64,000 nucleotides of DNA from Chthoniobacter flavus Ellin428 (GCF_000173075.1 NZ_ABVL01000007.1:248001-312000), one strand, 5' to 3'; positions 15,874-25,444 are shown, counted from the first letter of the stretch. Numbers and translations: made by a program. The notes: generated from the letters alone by a model not told the origin.

Positions 15874-17463
15874 ATGAAAGAACCCCGGCAGCGTGGGACC
15901 ATCCTTGTCCTGGAGGATGATCCGGGCATCGGCCGGCTGCAACGGTTGCAATTGGAGAGAGCCGGCTATGTCGTCGAACTCACGACGAACACCGCCGACG
16001 CGCATGCCCGGCTGGCGGCGCATCGGATCGATTTGCTGATGCTGGACTACCAGCTTTCGGAGCCGACCAACGGGCTGGAGTTCTATCGCTCGCTGCAGCA
16101 GGAGAGCCGCGAGGTGCCGGCGATTTTGGTGACGGGTTACGGAGACGAGGCGCGCATTATCGAAGCGATGCGGGCCGGGGTGCGCGACTTCATTCCGAAG
16201 ACGCCGAATTTCATCGAGCTGGTGGCGCCGACGGTGGATCGCGTGATGAAGCAGGTGATGGCCGAGCGGCAACTGCTCGAGGCCGAAGCGGCCAGCCGCG
16301 CGAAGGACAATTTCATTGCCACGCTCAGCCACGAACTCCGCACGCCGCTCACGCCGGTGCTCGCGCTCGTCTCGGCGCTGCAGCGCGATGGTCGCCTGCC
16401 GCAGGATGTGCAGGAGGACATGGCGACGATCTTCCGCAACATCGAGCTCGAGGCGCGTCTCATCGACGACATGCTCGACATCACGCGCATCGCCAAGGGC
16501 AAGCTCGAGCTGCAATTCGAGACGATCGACATTCGGCCGATCATCGAGCACGCGATCAAGACCTGCTGTGCCCACGAAGCGGCGGAGAAGATGATCGTCT
16601 GTCACGAGACGCTCGTCGACGGCGGGCATGTGGCGCGGGTCGACGCGGCGCGGCTCACGCAGGTCTTTTGGAACGTGCTCAAGAACGCGATCAAGTTCAC
16701 CCCGGTGGGAGGACAGATTTTCATCCGCAGCCGGCGGGAAGAAGCGAACGGTGCGCATTGGCTCGTCGTCGAAGTCGAGGACTCCGGCATCGGCATTGCC
16801 CCGCATATTCTGCCGCGGGTGTTCGGCGCCTTTCAGCAGGGAGACCGGTCGATCACGCAGCAGTTCGGCGGGCTGGGGCTCGGGTTGGCGATTAGCAAGG
16901 CCATCATGGAAGCGCATGGCGGGACGATTGCGGCCGCGAGTCCGGGGACGAATCTTGGCTCGACGTTCACGGTTCGTTTGCCGCTGGCCAAAGCGGCGGC
17001 GGCGGTGGTGGAAGTGAAGCCGGATGGACCGGAGCGACCGGAGACCGCGGCGCGTGCGGCCGAGTCGGCCCATGCACACCTGCTGCTGGTGGAGGATCAT
17101 CCGGATACGGCGCAGGTGATGGCGCGCATGCTGCGCCGCGCGGGATTTCAGGTGACGGCGGCGAGCAGTCTCGCCCAGGCCCTTGCCGAGACCGAAGCTG
17201 CGCGCAAGACCGTGAACGACAGCGGTCGCTCGCGTCCGATGCGGCTGGTGATCAGCGATCTTGGCCTGCCCGACGGGTCCGGTTACGATCTCATGCGAAA
17301 GCTGCGTGCGGAGTATCGCCTGCGCGGCATCGCACTGAGCGGCTTTGGCATGGAAGAGGATGTGCGCCACTCGGAGGAGGCGGGCTTTTCGCGGCATCTC
17401 ACCAAGCCGGTGGATTTCGATCTGCTGCTAGCGACGATTCGCGAGTTGCTCGCGGCGGAGTAA
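15874..17463 (+). CDS. Hybrid histidine kinase: REC-HisKA-HATPase-REC
   Basis: This 529-aa cytoplasmic protein has two receivers flanking a kinase core. The N-terminal REC (about 8-125) has LEDDPG and phosphoacceptor Asp58 (LMLDYQLSEP). HisKA has His153 in TLSHELRTPL. HATPase_c has NVLKNAIKFTP, DSGIGIAPHIL and GLGLGLAISKAIMEAHGG. The C-terminal REC (about 405-525) has LLVEDHPD and VISDLGLPDGSG. It has no transmembrane segment, so it should take its input from the N-terminal receiver, i.e. phosphate from the two genes upstream. No DNA-binding domain is present, so the final output is elsewhere. Confidence 0.94.
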   Translation: MKEPRQRGTILVLEDDPGIGRLQRLQLERAGYVVELTTNTADAHARLAAHRIDLLMLDYQLSEPTNGLEFYRSLQQESREVPAILVTGYGDEARIIEAMRAGVRDFIPKTPNFIELVAPTVDRVMKQVMAERQLLEAEAASRAKDNFIATLSHELRTPLTPVLALVSALQRDGRLPQDVQEDMATIFRNIELEARLIDDMLDITRIAKGKLELQFETIDIRPIIEHAIKTCCAHEAAEKMIVCHETLVDGGHVARVDAARLTQVFWNVLKNAIKFTPVGGQIFIRSRREEANGAHWLVVEVEDSGIGIAPHILPRVFGAFQQGDRSITQQFGGLGLGLAISKAIMEAHGGTIAAASPGTNLGSTFTVRLPLAKAAAAVVEVKPDGPERPETAARAAESAHAHLLLVEDHPDTAQVMARMLRRAGFQVTAASSLAQALAETEAARKTVNDSGRSRPMRLVISDLGLPDGSGYDLMRKLRAEYRLRGIALSGFGMEEDVRHSEEAGFSRHLTKPVDFDLLLATIRELLAAE

Positions 17464-17647
17464 TCAATCGCGTTAAAAGAAACCTCCGAATCGGAGGTGG
17501 AGGGAAGCGCTCCGTCGCTTCTTTGATTGCAGCTGCGTCCGGCACCGACGGAGCGGTGGCTCGCCCATTACCGGCCACCACCATTCCCCACCGCCACCTC
17601 GGCCCTCCAAGGCGCCTTCTCCTTTCGAAAGTGGCTTCCGAGGGTCG
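17464..17647. other. Intergenic region between convergent genes, small hairpin
   Basis: No gene is seen. CCTCCGAATCGGAGG (17486-17500) is a perfect short hairpin that could end transcription of the kinase operon, though no T-run follows. The adjoining GTGGAGGGAAGCGCTCCGTCGC resembles the sequence at 56151-56170 beside the MITE-like element, suggesting a dispersed repeat. Confidence 0.4.
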
Positions 17648-18844
17648 CTACGGAAAGAACCGTTCCGGCGCGAGGAGCTTCTGCGGGCGGCACAGGCGCT
17701 CGACGAGGCTCTCCCAACTTTCGTGTCCGCTGAGGATCTCGATCTCCACGCGCAGATAGTAGACCGGCGTTTCCAGGCCGGCGATCTTCGCCGGGAAACG
17801 CACGCTGTCTTTTTCGGTGGTCACGATCAAATCGAGATCGCGCCGGGAGCAGCGGGTCGCAAACTCCTGCAATTCACGATCGGTGAAGCGATGGTGATCC
17901 GCGAAGCTCTTCGTGATTTCAAGATTGGCGCCGAGGGCCACCAGGCTCTGCTCAAAGCTCTCGGGCCGTGCGATGCCGGAGAGAGCGGCGATGTAGCGGC
18001 CCTGCAGATACTCCAGCGGCTTGCGATCATCCGGATCGTAGAGATTGCGCAGATAGAGCGGTTGATGGCGGCACTCCACGATCTCCGCGGTGCGGTTGTA
18101 TTCGCGAATGCGTTCGATGAGTTCCGCGTTGCCCTTTTCCGGTGTCTTGGTGATGAAGATGTAGCTGGCGCGGCGGAGATTGGTCGGTGGCTCGCGCAGC
18201 GTGCCGCGCGGCAGCAGGTACTCGTTGCCGAAGGGGGCTTGCGCATCGATGAGGCAAATCTCCAGCCGGTGCTTGAGATGCAAGTACTGCATCCCATCAT
18301 CGAGGATGAGGGTGTCGCACTTCATCTCGCGAATGGCGTGCATCGCGGAGCGCACACGGTCCTTGTCCACGAGCACGATCACGTTGGCCAGGCTCTTGGC
18401 GAGCATGTAGGGCTCGTCGCCGGCGAACCGGCTGTCGAGCAACAGGCGCCTGCCATCGTGGACGATGCGCGGCTTGCGCCGCTCGAGTCCCAGCCACTTG
18501 CGCTGCAGTCGCCGAAAGAGCGGCGGCTTCTTGCTCTTGTATCCGCGACTGAGAATAGCCACACGACGACCGTGATCCTGCAGGGTGCGGGCGAACTTTT
18601 CCACGACAGGCGTTTTGCCCGTGCCACCGACGGTGAGGTTGCCGATCGAAATGACGAAGCAGGCGGGATGATGCGAGCGAAGAAAGCGATGCCGGAAGAG
18701 CCACAATCGCGTCTGCACGCCGATGGTGAACAGGTAGCTCAACGAGAGAAGAAACCACCGCAAGGCCATCGCGCGCTTGCCGTAGCGACGCTCGAGAATG
18801 ACGTCGATGGCAAATTCTTCGAACGCTTCCAGCCAGCGGCGCAT
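17648..18844 (-). CDS. lpxK: Tetraacyldisaccharide 4'-kinase
   Basis: This 398-aa enzyme phosphorylates the 4' position of the lipid A disaccharide precursor at the inner membrane. An N-terminal membrane-associated helix (about 30-50) precedes the P-loop-containing signature [12 protein letters not shown] (68-79), and SRGYKSK and [12 protein letters not shown] follow as in LpxK. The C-terminal [11 protein letters not shown] motif is also typical. Its presence implies an LPS-bearing outer membrane. The length is somewhat greater than the usual 320-350. Confidence 0.95.
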   Translation of the reverse strand: MRRWLEAFEEFAIDVILERRYGKRAMALRWFLLSLSYLFTIGVQTRLWLFRHRFLRSHHPACFVISIGNLTVGGTGKTPVVEKFARTLQDHGRRVAILSRGYKSKKPPLFRRLQRKWLGLERRKPRIVHDGRRLLLDSRFAGDEPYMLAKSLANVIVLVDKDRVRSAMHAIREMKCDTLILDDGMQYLHLKHRLEICLIDAQAPFGNEYLLPRGTLREPPTNLRRASYIFITKTPEKGNAELIERIREYNRTAEIVECRHQPLYLRNLYDPDDRKPLEYLQGRYIAALSGIARPESFEQSLVALGANLEITKSFADHHRFTDRELQEFATRCSRRDLDLIVTTEKDSVRFPAKIAGLETPVYYLRVEIEILSGHESWESLVERLCRPQKLLAPERFFP

Positions 18845-18928
18845 TTAGGGAAGGATGAGGGATGAAGGATGAAAGCCGGGCGTGAGTGAGACGCCCATGG
18901 CGCGACAGGGGCTAATGAAGAGGGGCGG

Positions 18929-19768
18929 TCATGCGCGGAGGGTGCCTTGATTGTCGGCGCGGGTGATGATGATGCGCGCGCCGGCGTTTCCGCTGGCGGC
19001 GAGCATCGCAGCGCCGATGGCTTCTTCGTTTCCTTCGGTCACGCAGCAAATCGTCGAGCCGCTGCCGCTGAGGAATCCGCCGAGGGCGCCGGCGCTTTCG
19101 CCGGCGGCGATGACTTTGCTGAGGAAGGGGATGAGCTCCTTTTCGCGGAAGGGTTGGTGCAATTGGTCGACAAAGGCGCCGCGGAGGAGGGCGTAATTCT
19201 TCGCGGCGAAGGCCGCGGTGATGCGGCAGGCGTTGGCGCAGCTTTGCACGGCAGCCAGGCGATCGAGCTGTGCGGGCAGGACTTTGCGGGCGGCGGGCGT
19301 GGAGACTTCGAAGTCGGGGATGAGCAGGACGAAGCGCAATTCCGGTGCGACCTCGAACCGCGCGATCTCGGCGCCGCCGGCGACGGTGAATCCGCCGAAG
19401 GCGGCAGGGGCGGCGTTGTCGGGGTGGCCTTCGAGTTCGGCGCAAATATGGAACAGGGTGTCAGCAGAGAGCGGTTTGCCGCTCAGTTCATTCAGGCCAT
19501 GCAGCAGGCCGAGCCGAACCGTCACGCTGCTGCCCATGCCGCGTGAGCGAGGGACGTCGCCAGTGATCTTCCACGAAAAGGGGAAGGGGGTGACACCAGC
19601 GGTGGTGAAGAACTTTTCCGCGACCGCAGCGACCATCGGGTGGGTCTGGAGTTCGCCTCCACGCTCGACGGTGACGTGATTGTAGATCTGCAGCGCGATA
19701 CCGAGGCAGTCGTAGCCAGGGCCGAGGTTGGCGGTCGTTGCGGGGACGCGGATGGTGACTTCGTTCAT
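18929..19768 (-). CDS. thrB: Homoserine kinase
   Basis: This 279-aa GHMP-family kinase phosphorylates homoserine in threonine synthesis. The N-terminus MNEVTIRVPATTANLGPGYDCLG is diagnostic, and the ATP-binding PRSRGMGSSVT and C-terminal GGFLSGSGSTICCV motifs follow. The frame is open upstream to 19846, but homology begins at the ATG at 19768. An 84-bp gap with a GATGAGG-type word repeat separates it from lpxK. Confidence 0.94.
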   Translation of the reverse strand: MNEVTIRVPATTANLGPGYDCLGIALQIYNHVTVERGGELQTHPMVAAVAEKFFTTAGVTPFPFSWKITGDVPRSRGMGSSVTVRLGLLHGLNELSGKPLSADTLFHICAELEGHPDNAAPAAFGGFTVAGGAEIARFEVAPELRFVLLIPDFEVSTPAARKVLPAQLDRLAAVQSCANACRITAAFAAKNYALLRGAFVDQLHQPFREKELIPFLSKVIAAGESAGALGGFLSGSGSTICCVTEGNEEAIGAAMLAASGNAGARIIITRADNQGTLRA

Positions 19769-19881
19769 CGAAAGCCGGGAGTTTCGCGGCGTGAAGGGTC
19801 GCGGGTCAACTGCGATTGGATGTTCGATGTTCTGCCTTTCGAACATCCTCCACGCCGGAAGCGACTGCTTCCGGTGCGCCG

Positions 19882-20130
19882 TTACTCGACGATTTCGAGC
19901 TGTGCTTTCTCCCCGTGCCGCGCGGCGCTCGCGGACAGCAAATTGCGGATGGCCACGATGGTCTGGCCATGTTTGCCGATGACTTTGCCGACATCGGTCT
20001 GCCGCACCTTGAGATGAAACGTCGTGCGTTTCCCGGAGGTCTGCTTGGTCAGCACCATATCCTCCGGGTAATCGATGAGCAGTGGAAGCACATGCTCAAG
20101 GAATTCCTGCATGGCTTGCAGGCTGTCCAC
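19882..20130 (-). CDS. khpA: KH-domain RNA-binding protein KhpA
   Basis: This 82-aa protein is a single KH domain with the core motif VGKVIGKHGQTIVAIRNLL (residues 47-65). KhpA-type proteins bind RNA broadly, often with KhpB/Jag. It follows rpsP by 24 bp, the classical ffh-rpsP-khpA arrangement; rimM and trmD, which usually follow, are absent here. Confidence 0.93.
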   Translation of the reverse strand: MDSLQAMQEFLEHVLPLLIDYPEDMVLTKQTSGKRTTFHLKVRQTDVGKVIGKHGQTIVAIRNLLSASAARHGEKAQLEIVE

Positions 20131-20154
20131 GACGTTGGGCGAAATTGCCGGGCC

Positions 20155-20415
20155 TTACTTGGCCGCGGCAGTTTCCTTCTTGCGCGCCTTCTTGATGATG
20201 CTGCGCACGGTGTCGGAGGGTTGGGCGCCGTTCTTGATCCAGTAATCAATACGGGAAAGATCGACGTTCGCGTTGTCGCTGGCCTTCTTCGGGTCGTAGT
20301 TGCCTACGAGCTCGATGAACTTGCCGTCACGAGGACTGCGGGCGTCGGCGACGACGACTTTGTAGTAAGGGTTGTTAAGATTGCCTTCGCGACGAAGACG
20401 GATGCTGACGGCCAT
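20155..20415 (-). CDS. rpsP: 30S ribosomal protein S16
   Basis: This 86-aa protein starts MAVSIRLRREGNLNNPYYKVVVADARSPRDGKFIE, the S16 signature, followed by GNYDPKK and RIDYWIKNGAQPSDTV. It has a lysine/alanine-rich tail. It lies between ffh and khpA on the same strand. Confidence 0.98.
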   Translation of the reverse strand: MAVSIRLRREGNLNNPYYKVVVADARSPRDGKFIELVGNYDPKKASDNANVDLSRIDYWIKNGAQPSDTVRSIIKKARKKETAAAK

Positions 20416-20456
20416 GGCGGTTTGGTTTCTGGTTAAGTAAGTGTGGTGGTTTAAAT

Positions 20457-21791
20457 CTAGCGTTTCAAGCCGAAGCGGGAGGCCGCGCCGGGGCGCGACA
20501 TCATCTGCCTCATCTTGCCGAACCCCTTCATCATCTTCCGCATCTGGCCGAAGCGTTGAAGGAGATCGTTTACTTCAGTGACGGAAACACCGCTTCCACG
20601 GGCGATTCGCTGGCGGCGCCGGGCATTTAAAACGTCCGGATTACTGCGCTCGGCCAGCGTCATCGAAAGCACTATGGCTTCGACCCGCTTCATCTGTTTT
20701 TCGTCAACCGAAAAGTCCTTAAGGTTGCTCATTCCTGGCAACATGCCAAGGATATTTTCCAAAGGGCCCAATTTCTTGAGCATTTTGAACTGGGCGAGGA
20801 AGTCGTTCAGGTCGAACGAAGCCGTGCGCATCTTCTCCTCCATGCGCTTGGCGTCCTCTTCGTCGATGGCCGCCGCCGCCTTCTCCACGAGGCCGATGAT
20901 GTCGCCCATGCCGAGAATGCGGCCCGCGAGGCGATCGGGGAAAAACGGTTCGAACTGATCCAACTTCTCGCCGATGCCGGCGAACTTGATCGGACGCTGG
21001 GTGACCTGGCGCATCGAGAGCGCCGCGCCACCGCGGGCATCGCCATCGAGCTTGGTCAGGACGAGGCCGGTGATATTCAGCGCCTGGTGGAAGTGGGTGG
21101 CCACGCTCACGGCCTGCTGGCCAGTGGCAGCGTCGGCCACGAGGAGCACTTCCTGCGGTTGCAAGAACTCGCGGAGCGCCTTGATCTCCTGGATCAGCGG
21201 CTCATCGATTTCCTGGCGGCCGGCGGTGTCGTAAATCTGCACGTTGCCGGGCTGCTCCTTGGCCCAATCCGCAGCCAGCCTGCCGACCTTGAGCACATCC
21301 TTTTCCCCGGGCGGCGGGGTGAAACAGGGCACGCCGACCTGCCTCGCGAGGGTGGCGAGCTGCTCGATGGCCGCCGGGCGATGCAAGTCGCAAGCGATGA
21401 GCAGGGGCGCTTTGCCCTGCTTCTTCAGCCACATGGCGAGTTTCGCCGAGGAAGTCGTCTTACCCGCGCCGTTGAGGCCGACCATCATGATGCGGGCCGG
21501 TTTCTCGAGATTCAGCGGCTCATTGTCGCCGCCGAGCAGGGCGGTGAGCTCGTCGTGAAAAATCTTGACGATCTGCTGGCCGGGATGCACCCCGCGCAGC
21601 ACTTCCTCACCGAGCGCCTTCTCCTTGACCCGCGCGATAAATCCCTTGGCGACGTTGAATTCCACGTCCGCCTCGAGCAGCGCCATGCGCACCGCGCGCA
21701 TGGCGTCGGTGATGTTCGTCTCCGTGATCTTCCCATGACCACGCAGGTCTTTGAAGACGTCCTGGAGTTTATCGGCGAGAAGGGAAAACAT
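20457..21791 (-). CDS. ffh: Signal recognition particle protein Ffh
   Basis: This 444-aa SRP54 GTPase delivers nascent membrane proteins to FtsY/SecYEG. N domain first, then the G domain with P-loop GLNGAGKTT (105-113), DTAGRQEIDEPL and TKLDGDARGG. The C-terminal M domain is methionine-rich (RKMMKGFGKMRQMMSR) and includes RIARGSGVSVTEVNDLL, which contacts 4.5S RNA. It heads the ffh-rpsP-khpA operon. I did not find the 4.5S RNA gene here. Confidence 0.98.
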   Translation of the reverse strand: MFSLLADKLQDVFKDLRGHGKITETNITDAMRAVRMALLEADVEFNVAKGFIARVKEKALGEEVLRGVHPGQQIVKIFHDELTALLGGDNEPLNLEKPARIMMVGLNGAGKTTSSAKLAMWLKKQGKAPLLIACDLHRPAAIEQLATLARQVGVPCFTPPPGEKDVLKVGRLAADWAKEQPGNVQIYDTAGRQEIDEPLIQEIKALREFLQPQEVLLVADAATGQQAVSVATHFHQALNITGLVLTKLDGDARGGAALSMRQVTQRPIKFAGIGEKLDQFEPFFPDRLAGRILGMGDIIGLVEKAAAAIDEEDAKRMEEKMRTASFDLNDFLAQFKMLKKLGPLENILGMLPGMSNLKDFSVDEKQMKRVEAIVLSMTLAERSNPDVLNARRRQRIARGSGVSVTEVNDLLQRFGQMRKMMKGFGKMRQMMSRPGAASRFGLKR

Positions 21792-21835
21792 GAAATGCGG
21801 GCGGGGGCGGGGAGACTAGCGTGAATTCAGAGAAG

Positions 21836-22016
21836 GGCAAGTTGATGGTTGAGGGGCGGGAAAAGCTGAGAGTTGAGTGTTGAGGGTTGAGAGACCCCCA
21901 ACTGTTCCCCTGAAATGATCGCTCCGCGATGGATTGTCGACTAATCGGGCGCGGAGCGCCCTTGAATGTGGTCAGGTGGTGGACTCTCAACTCTCAACCA
22001 TCAACTCTCAACTTCC
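21836..22016. repeat. Inverted repeats of TTGAGAGTTGA words between ffh and the deacetylase gene
   Basis: The left arm (21840-21892) consists of degenerate GTTGATGGTTGAGG / GAGAGTTGAGTGTTGAGGG words. The right arm (21983-22013) is the complement type, ACTCTCAACTCTCAACCATC. About 90 bp separate the arms. It is the same design as 12668-12760. Confidence 0.7.
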
Positions 22017-22022
22017 GGCGCC

Positions 22023-23456
22023 TCACCTCTTCTTCGGCGGGGCCGCAGGTGCGGGCGCCGGCGTCGCTCGGGGCGGCAGAGCGGAGGCGTCCGTCGGGGC
22101 GCCCGTGGAAGGGCCAGCGGTGGAGTCGTATTTGAAGTCCCACTTCGTCTCGATCTTCTTGCCTTTCGACTTGGCGGAAATGAAGACCGTGTATTCCGGT
22201 TCACGGAGCTTCTGGGTCAGCTGATACGACGCCATCTTGGTGGCGGGATCGTATTTCACGGCCACCGGGCCGAAACCGCTGATGCGCATCTCGACAGTGC
22301 CCGGGTCGATCTCGCCGAGCGTGGAGAGGTTCGCTTTGATGAGCGGCTTCGGGTTGCCGATCGTCTCGCCATCCATCGGTTGGGTGACCATCGAGACCGC
22401 AGCCAATTGCGTGTAAGCCGGCTCCGAGGGACCCGAGGCGGACGCAGTGCTCTGGCCGCCACCGATCATCTTCATGGCGTCCTCGAAGATCTTCGGCTTG
22501 TCCTGTTCCACGGCATAGCGGCCGAGCAGTTCGGCTTGCGAGCTGGGATGCAATTGCTGGCCATAAACGGTGAAAGCGGCTTCGTAGCCGGCTTCCTTCA
22601 CGATTTCGACCGCCTTCGGGGTCCATCTGCCGAAGGGGTAGGCGAAGACATTGCACTTGATGCCGAGCTGCTTCTCGAGCACCTGCTTCGAACCGATGAT
22701 CTCTTTGCGCAGCCAGCCATCCAGGCCCAGGGCCGCCACGTCCTTGCGGATGCCCTCGGCGGCCTTCTTGTCCACGAGGTTGCCGGGCTTTTTCAGGTCG
22801 GAGTGCGAGTAGGTGTGCGACTCGATGTCCACGCCCGCGTCGCGCATTTCGGCGAGCTGATCCCAACTCATCGATTTGCCGCCGGTGCCGACATAATTGA
22901 TGTAGATGAAGAGGGTGAAGGGATACTTGAATTCCTTCAGGATCGGCCATGCGTTGTTGTAAGCGGAGACCCAGCCGTCATCGATGGTGACGATACAGCT
23001 CTTGTTCGGAATGGCCTTCTCGCCGCGACGCCAGGCGAGGAAATCCTGCATCGGGATGACGCTGAAGCCGTCCTTCTTGATTTCCTCCATCTCACGGCGG
23101 AACTCGGCGACCGGAATCGTCAGCGCCCGCATTTTGCTGCCGTCCTCGATGTTGTGATAGCAGAGGCAGATCACCTGCGCGTTCTTGTTTACGGCCGGGG
23201 CCTCCGGCTTTTTCGACGCGGCAGCCGGAGCCGTTGGAGATGACGGCGCGGAAGGCGCGGTGGTCTCGCCTGCGGCAGCGGTTTCATGGGAAGCGCCAGG
23301 TGCGGCGGCCGGAGGTGGCGCGGCAACGCGGGCTGGAGCGGGTGTCGAGGCGGCGACCTCTTTCTTTTTCAGGAAAGGCACTTTCTCTCTGAGCTTTTTG
23401 CAGCCGGAGAAAGGCAGGACGGCGACGATCAGGAGCAGGGCGAATTTCCGAGTCAT
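22023..23456 (-). CDS. Polysaccharide deacetylase (NodB-type) lipoprotein
   Basis: This 477-aa protein has a lipoprotein signal (lipobox LPFSGC, Cys at 19), a long Ala/Pro linker (about 35-90), and a carbohydrate esterase family 4 domain. Metal-binding motifs TIDDGW and HTYSHSDL are both present, as is FAYPFGRW. A C-terminal beta-rich region of about 110 residues and a Pro-rich tail follow. It probably removes acetyl groups from a surface or cell-wall glycan in the periplasm or at the outer membrane. The substrate cannot be told from sequence. Confidence 0.9.
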   Translation of the reverse strand: MTRKFALLLIVAVLPFSGCKKLREKVPFLKKKEVAASTPAPARVAAPPPAAAPGASHETAAAGETTAPSAPSSPTAPAAASKKPEAPAVNKNAQVICLCYHNIEDGSKMRALTIPVAEFRREMEEIKKDGFSVIPMQDFLAWRRGEKAIPNKSCIVTIDDGWVSAYNNAWPILKEFKYPFTLFIYINYVGTGGKSMSWDQLAEMRDAGVDIESHTYSHSDLKKPGNLVDKKAAEGIRKDVAALGLDGWLRKEIIGSKQVLEKQLGIKCNVFAYPFGRWTPKAVEIVKEAGYEAAFTVYGQQLHPSSQAELLGRYAVEQDKPKIFEDAMKMIGGGQSTASASGPSEPAYTQLAAVSMVTQPMDGETIGNPKPLIKANLSTLGEIDPGTVEMRISGFGPVAVKYDPATKMASYQLTQKLREPEYTVFISAKSKGKKIETKWDFKYDSTAGPSTGAPTDASALPPRATPAPAPAAPPKKR

Positions 23457-23535
23457 AGGCTTATCCGTTCAAAGGCGCGTAACGATACACGTTGGTTAAC
23501 ATGAGAAAAGGGCGAACCGCCGGCAGGAGTCGAGG

Positions 23536-24834
23536 TTACTTCTCCAAACCCAGCTTGCGGAAAGTATCGTCCACGTGAGCGAAATGGATGTCTAGCGAGC
23601 AGAGAGTATCGATCTCCGGGCGCGTGAGGTTTGCGGCGACTTCCGGCTCGGCGGCCAGGTTTTCCTGCAGGCTCACGTCACCTTGCCAGGTCTTCATTGC
23701 CGCCCGCTGCACAGCCTCGTAGGCGGCCTTGCGTTCCAGGCCACGCTCGGTGAGCTTGAGCAGGATGGTCTGGGAAAAGTACAGGCCTTTCGTGATGTGG
23801 AGGTTGCGCTCCATGTTTTCGGGATACACGAGCAGGCGCTCCACTAGACGGCGCAGCGTCACGAGCATGTAATCGATCATGATGCACGAATCCGGCATGA
23901 TGATCCGCTCGACGGAGGAATGGCTGATGTCGCGCTCGTGCCAAAGTGGGACATTTTCGAGCGCCGCCAGGGCATTTCCGCGCACCACCCGCGCCAAACC
24001 GCTCAGCTTCTCGCCAGTGATGGGGTTGCGCTTGTGGGGCATGGCCGAACTGCCTTTCTGGCCGGCGGAGAAGTATTCCTCGACCTCCAGCACTTCGGTG
24101 CGCTGGAGGTGGCGGAATTCCGTGGCCCAGCGATCGATGGAAGAGGCGATGAGCGCAAGGACGGTCTGAAATTCCGCATGCCGGTCGCGCTGAATGACTT
24201 GCGTGCTGAGCGCGGCGGCCTTGAGGCCGAGGCGTTCGCAGACCTTTTCCTCCACGCGCGGGTCGAGGTGGGCGTGGGTGCCGACGGCGCCACTCAGCTT
24301 GCCCACGCGGATACGCGGCTGGGCGTCCTCGAGTCGGGCCAGCGCGCGGCCAAATTCATCCCACATGAGCGCCAGCTTCAGGCCGAAAGTGATGGGTTCT
24401 GCATGAATGCCGTGGCTGCGGCCGATCATGGGGGTCTTTTTGAACTCGATCGCCCGCTTGGCGATGACGTCGCGCAGCTCGCGCAAGTCCTTCAGGATCA
24501 TGTCCGAAGCCTCGGACATCTGCACGGCGAGTGTGGTGTCGAGCACGTCGCTCGAGGTCATGCCTTGGTGCATCCAGCGGCAGGAGGGTCCCACGTAGCT
24601 GGCGACGTTTTCCAGGAAGGCGATGACGTCGTGATTGGTGCGTTCCTCGATCCTGGCGATCTCCTTGAGATCGAATTTCCCCTTGGCGCGAATGGTCTGG
24701 GCGTCCTCTTTGGGAATCACGCCGATCTCGGCCTGAGCCTCACAGGCCAGGGTCTCGATCTCGAGCCAGATTTCATATTTGCGCTGATCCGCCCAGATGG
24801 CGGCCATTTCGGGTCGGGTGTAACGTTCGATCAC
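23536..24834 (-). CDS. purB: Adenylosuccinate lyase
   Basis: This 432-aa fumarase/aspartase-superfamily enzyme cleaves SAICAR and adenylosuccinate in purine synthesis. The signature loop GSSAMPHKRNPI lies near residue 262, with the ASYVGPSCRWMHQGMTSSDVLD region and RSHGIHAEP earlier. It starts MIERYTRPEMAAIW as in the purB clade. Confidence 0.97.
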   Translation of the reverse strand: MIERYTRPEMAAIWADQRKYEIWLEIETLACEAQAEIGVIPKEDAQTIRAKGKFDLKEIARIEERTNHDVIAFLENVASYVGPSCRWMHQGMTSSDVLDTTLAVQMSEASDMILKDLRELRDVIAKRAIEFKKTPMIGRSHGIHAEPITFGLKLALMWDEFGRALARLEDAQPRIRVGKLSGAVGTHAHLDPRVEEKVCERLGLKAAALSTQVIQRDRHAEFQTVLALIASSIDRWATEFRHLQRTEVLEVEEYFSAGQKGSSAMPHKRNPITGEKLSGLARVVRGNALAALENVPLWHERDISHSSVERIIMPDSCIMIDYMLVTLRRLVERLLVYPENMERNLHITKGLYFSQTILLKLTERGLERKAAYEAVQRAAMKTWQGDVSLQENLAAEPEVAANLTRPEIDTLCSLDIHFAHVDDTFRKLGLEK

Positions 24835-24913
24835 CGGAAGGAGGCTAGGGAGAAGGAAAGCGATTGCAAAAGGAAAACGTTTTTCGAGGGCTAATTGCCC
24901 GCCAGGGACCGCC

Positions 24914-24960
24914 TTAAAAAGACTTACCCCGTCGACGACCTGAAAGTCGCGGACGGGGTC
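24914..24960 (-). terminator. Rho-independent terminator of the 59-codon gene
   Basis: On the minus strand GACCCCGTC...GACGGGGT forms a strong stem with an inner GCGAC/GTCG extension and a TTTCAG loop, followed by AAGTCTTTTT. It lies about 70 bp after the stop of the small gene at 25030 and before purB, so purB is probably transcribed separately. Confidence 0.8.
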
Positions 24961-25029
24961 TTGGAAATGAGGAGTTTTGGTGGGGACGGAAGACCGTTCC
25001 CCTAAACACGGCCGAGCCGAGGCGTCTCT

Positions 25030-25209
25030 TTAGTAGACGCGGGCGCGGATTTTGCGGCCCTGGCTGCTGAAGCGAACACGGCCGCTTTCGAGCAGGTCGG
25101 CCACGGCAGCCACTGTCTCACGATTATTCTTCGTGTAGCTGCTCACGGCCACAATCAGGTCGCCCAAACTGAAGTTGGAGCGATTGGTCTTTTTCAGGTG
25201 CTTTTTCAT
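25030..25209 (-). CDS. 59-aa conserved-looking basic protein (missed by usual length cut-offs)
   Basis: Translation from the ATG at 25209 gives MKKHLKKTNRSNFSLGDLIV then AVSSYTKNNRETVAAVADLL and ESGRVRFSSQGRKIRARVY. The protein is basic at both ends with an amphipathic helix in the middle, resembling a small nucleic-acid-binding protein. I believe similar short proteins exist in Verrucomicrobia, but this is from memory and not checked. Clean start and stop plus a dedicated terminator support it as a real gene. Confidence 0.75.
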   Translation of the reverse strand: MKKHLKKTNRSNFSLGDLIVAVSSYTKNNRETVAAVADLLESGRVRFSSQGRKIRARVY

Positions 25210-25372
25210 AGGTCTGTTGGGAAAATTTGTTGGGCAAAAACTATCTTAGCAATGGGTGTGCCACGCACTAGGTTCTACGTAGCTTTCTGAATAGATAGAC
25301 GCTGCATGGTCCCAAAAGGTTCAAAAAAACTGTCAGCCAAAAAGCACTAGTGTCGGGATTCTGACACAGGAG

Positions 25373-25444
25373 GGAATGCGGAATGACGAATGACGAATGC
25401 GGAGTGTTCCTTTCGGCATTCAACATTCGTCATTCGTCATTCCG
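25373..25444. repeat. Inverted repeat of GAATGAC words upstream of the ABC exporter
   Basis: GGAATGCGGAATGACGAATG-type words (from 25373) are mirrored by CATTCAACATTCGTCATTCGTCATTCC-type words ending at 25443. It is a long imperfect hairpin in the leader of the ABC transporter gene. The word differs from that at 12668 and 21836 but the design is the same. Confidence 0.7.

Noticed and set aside
15403..17397. A 664-aa minus-strand ORF opposite the hybrid kinase
   Set aside because: It is an antisense shadow rich in Arg/His; the plus strand has all kinase and receiver motifs.
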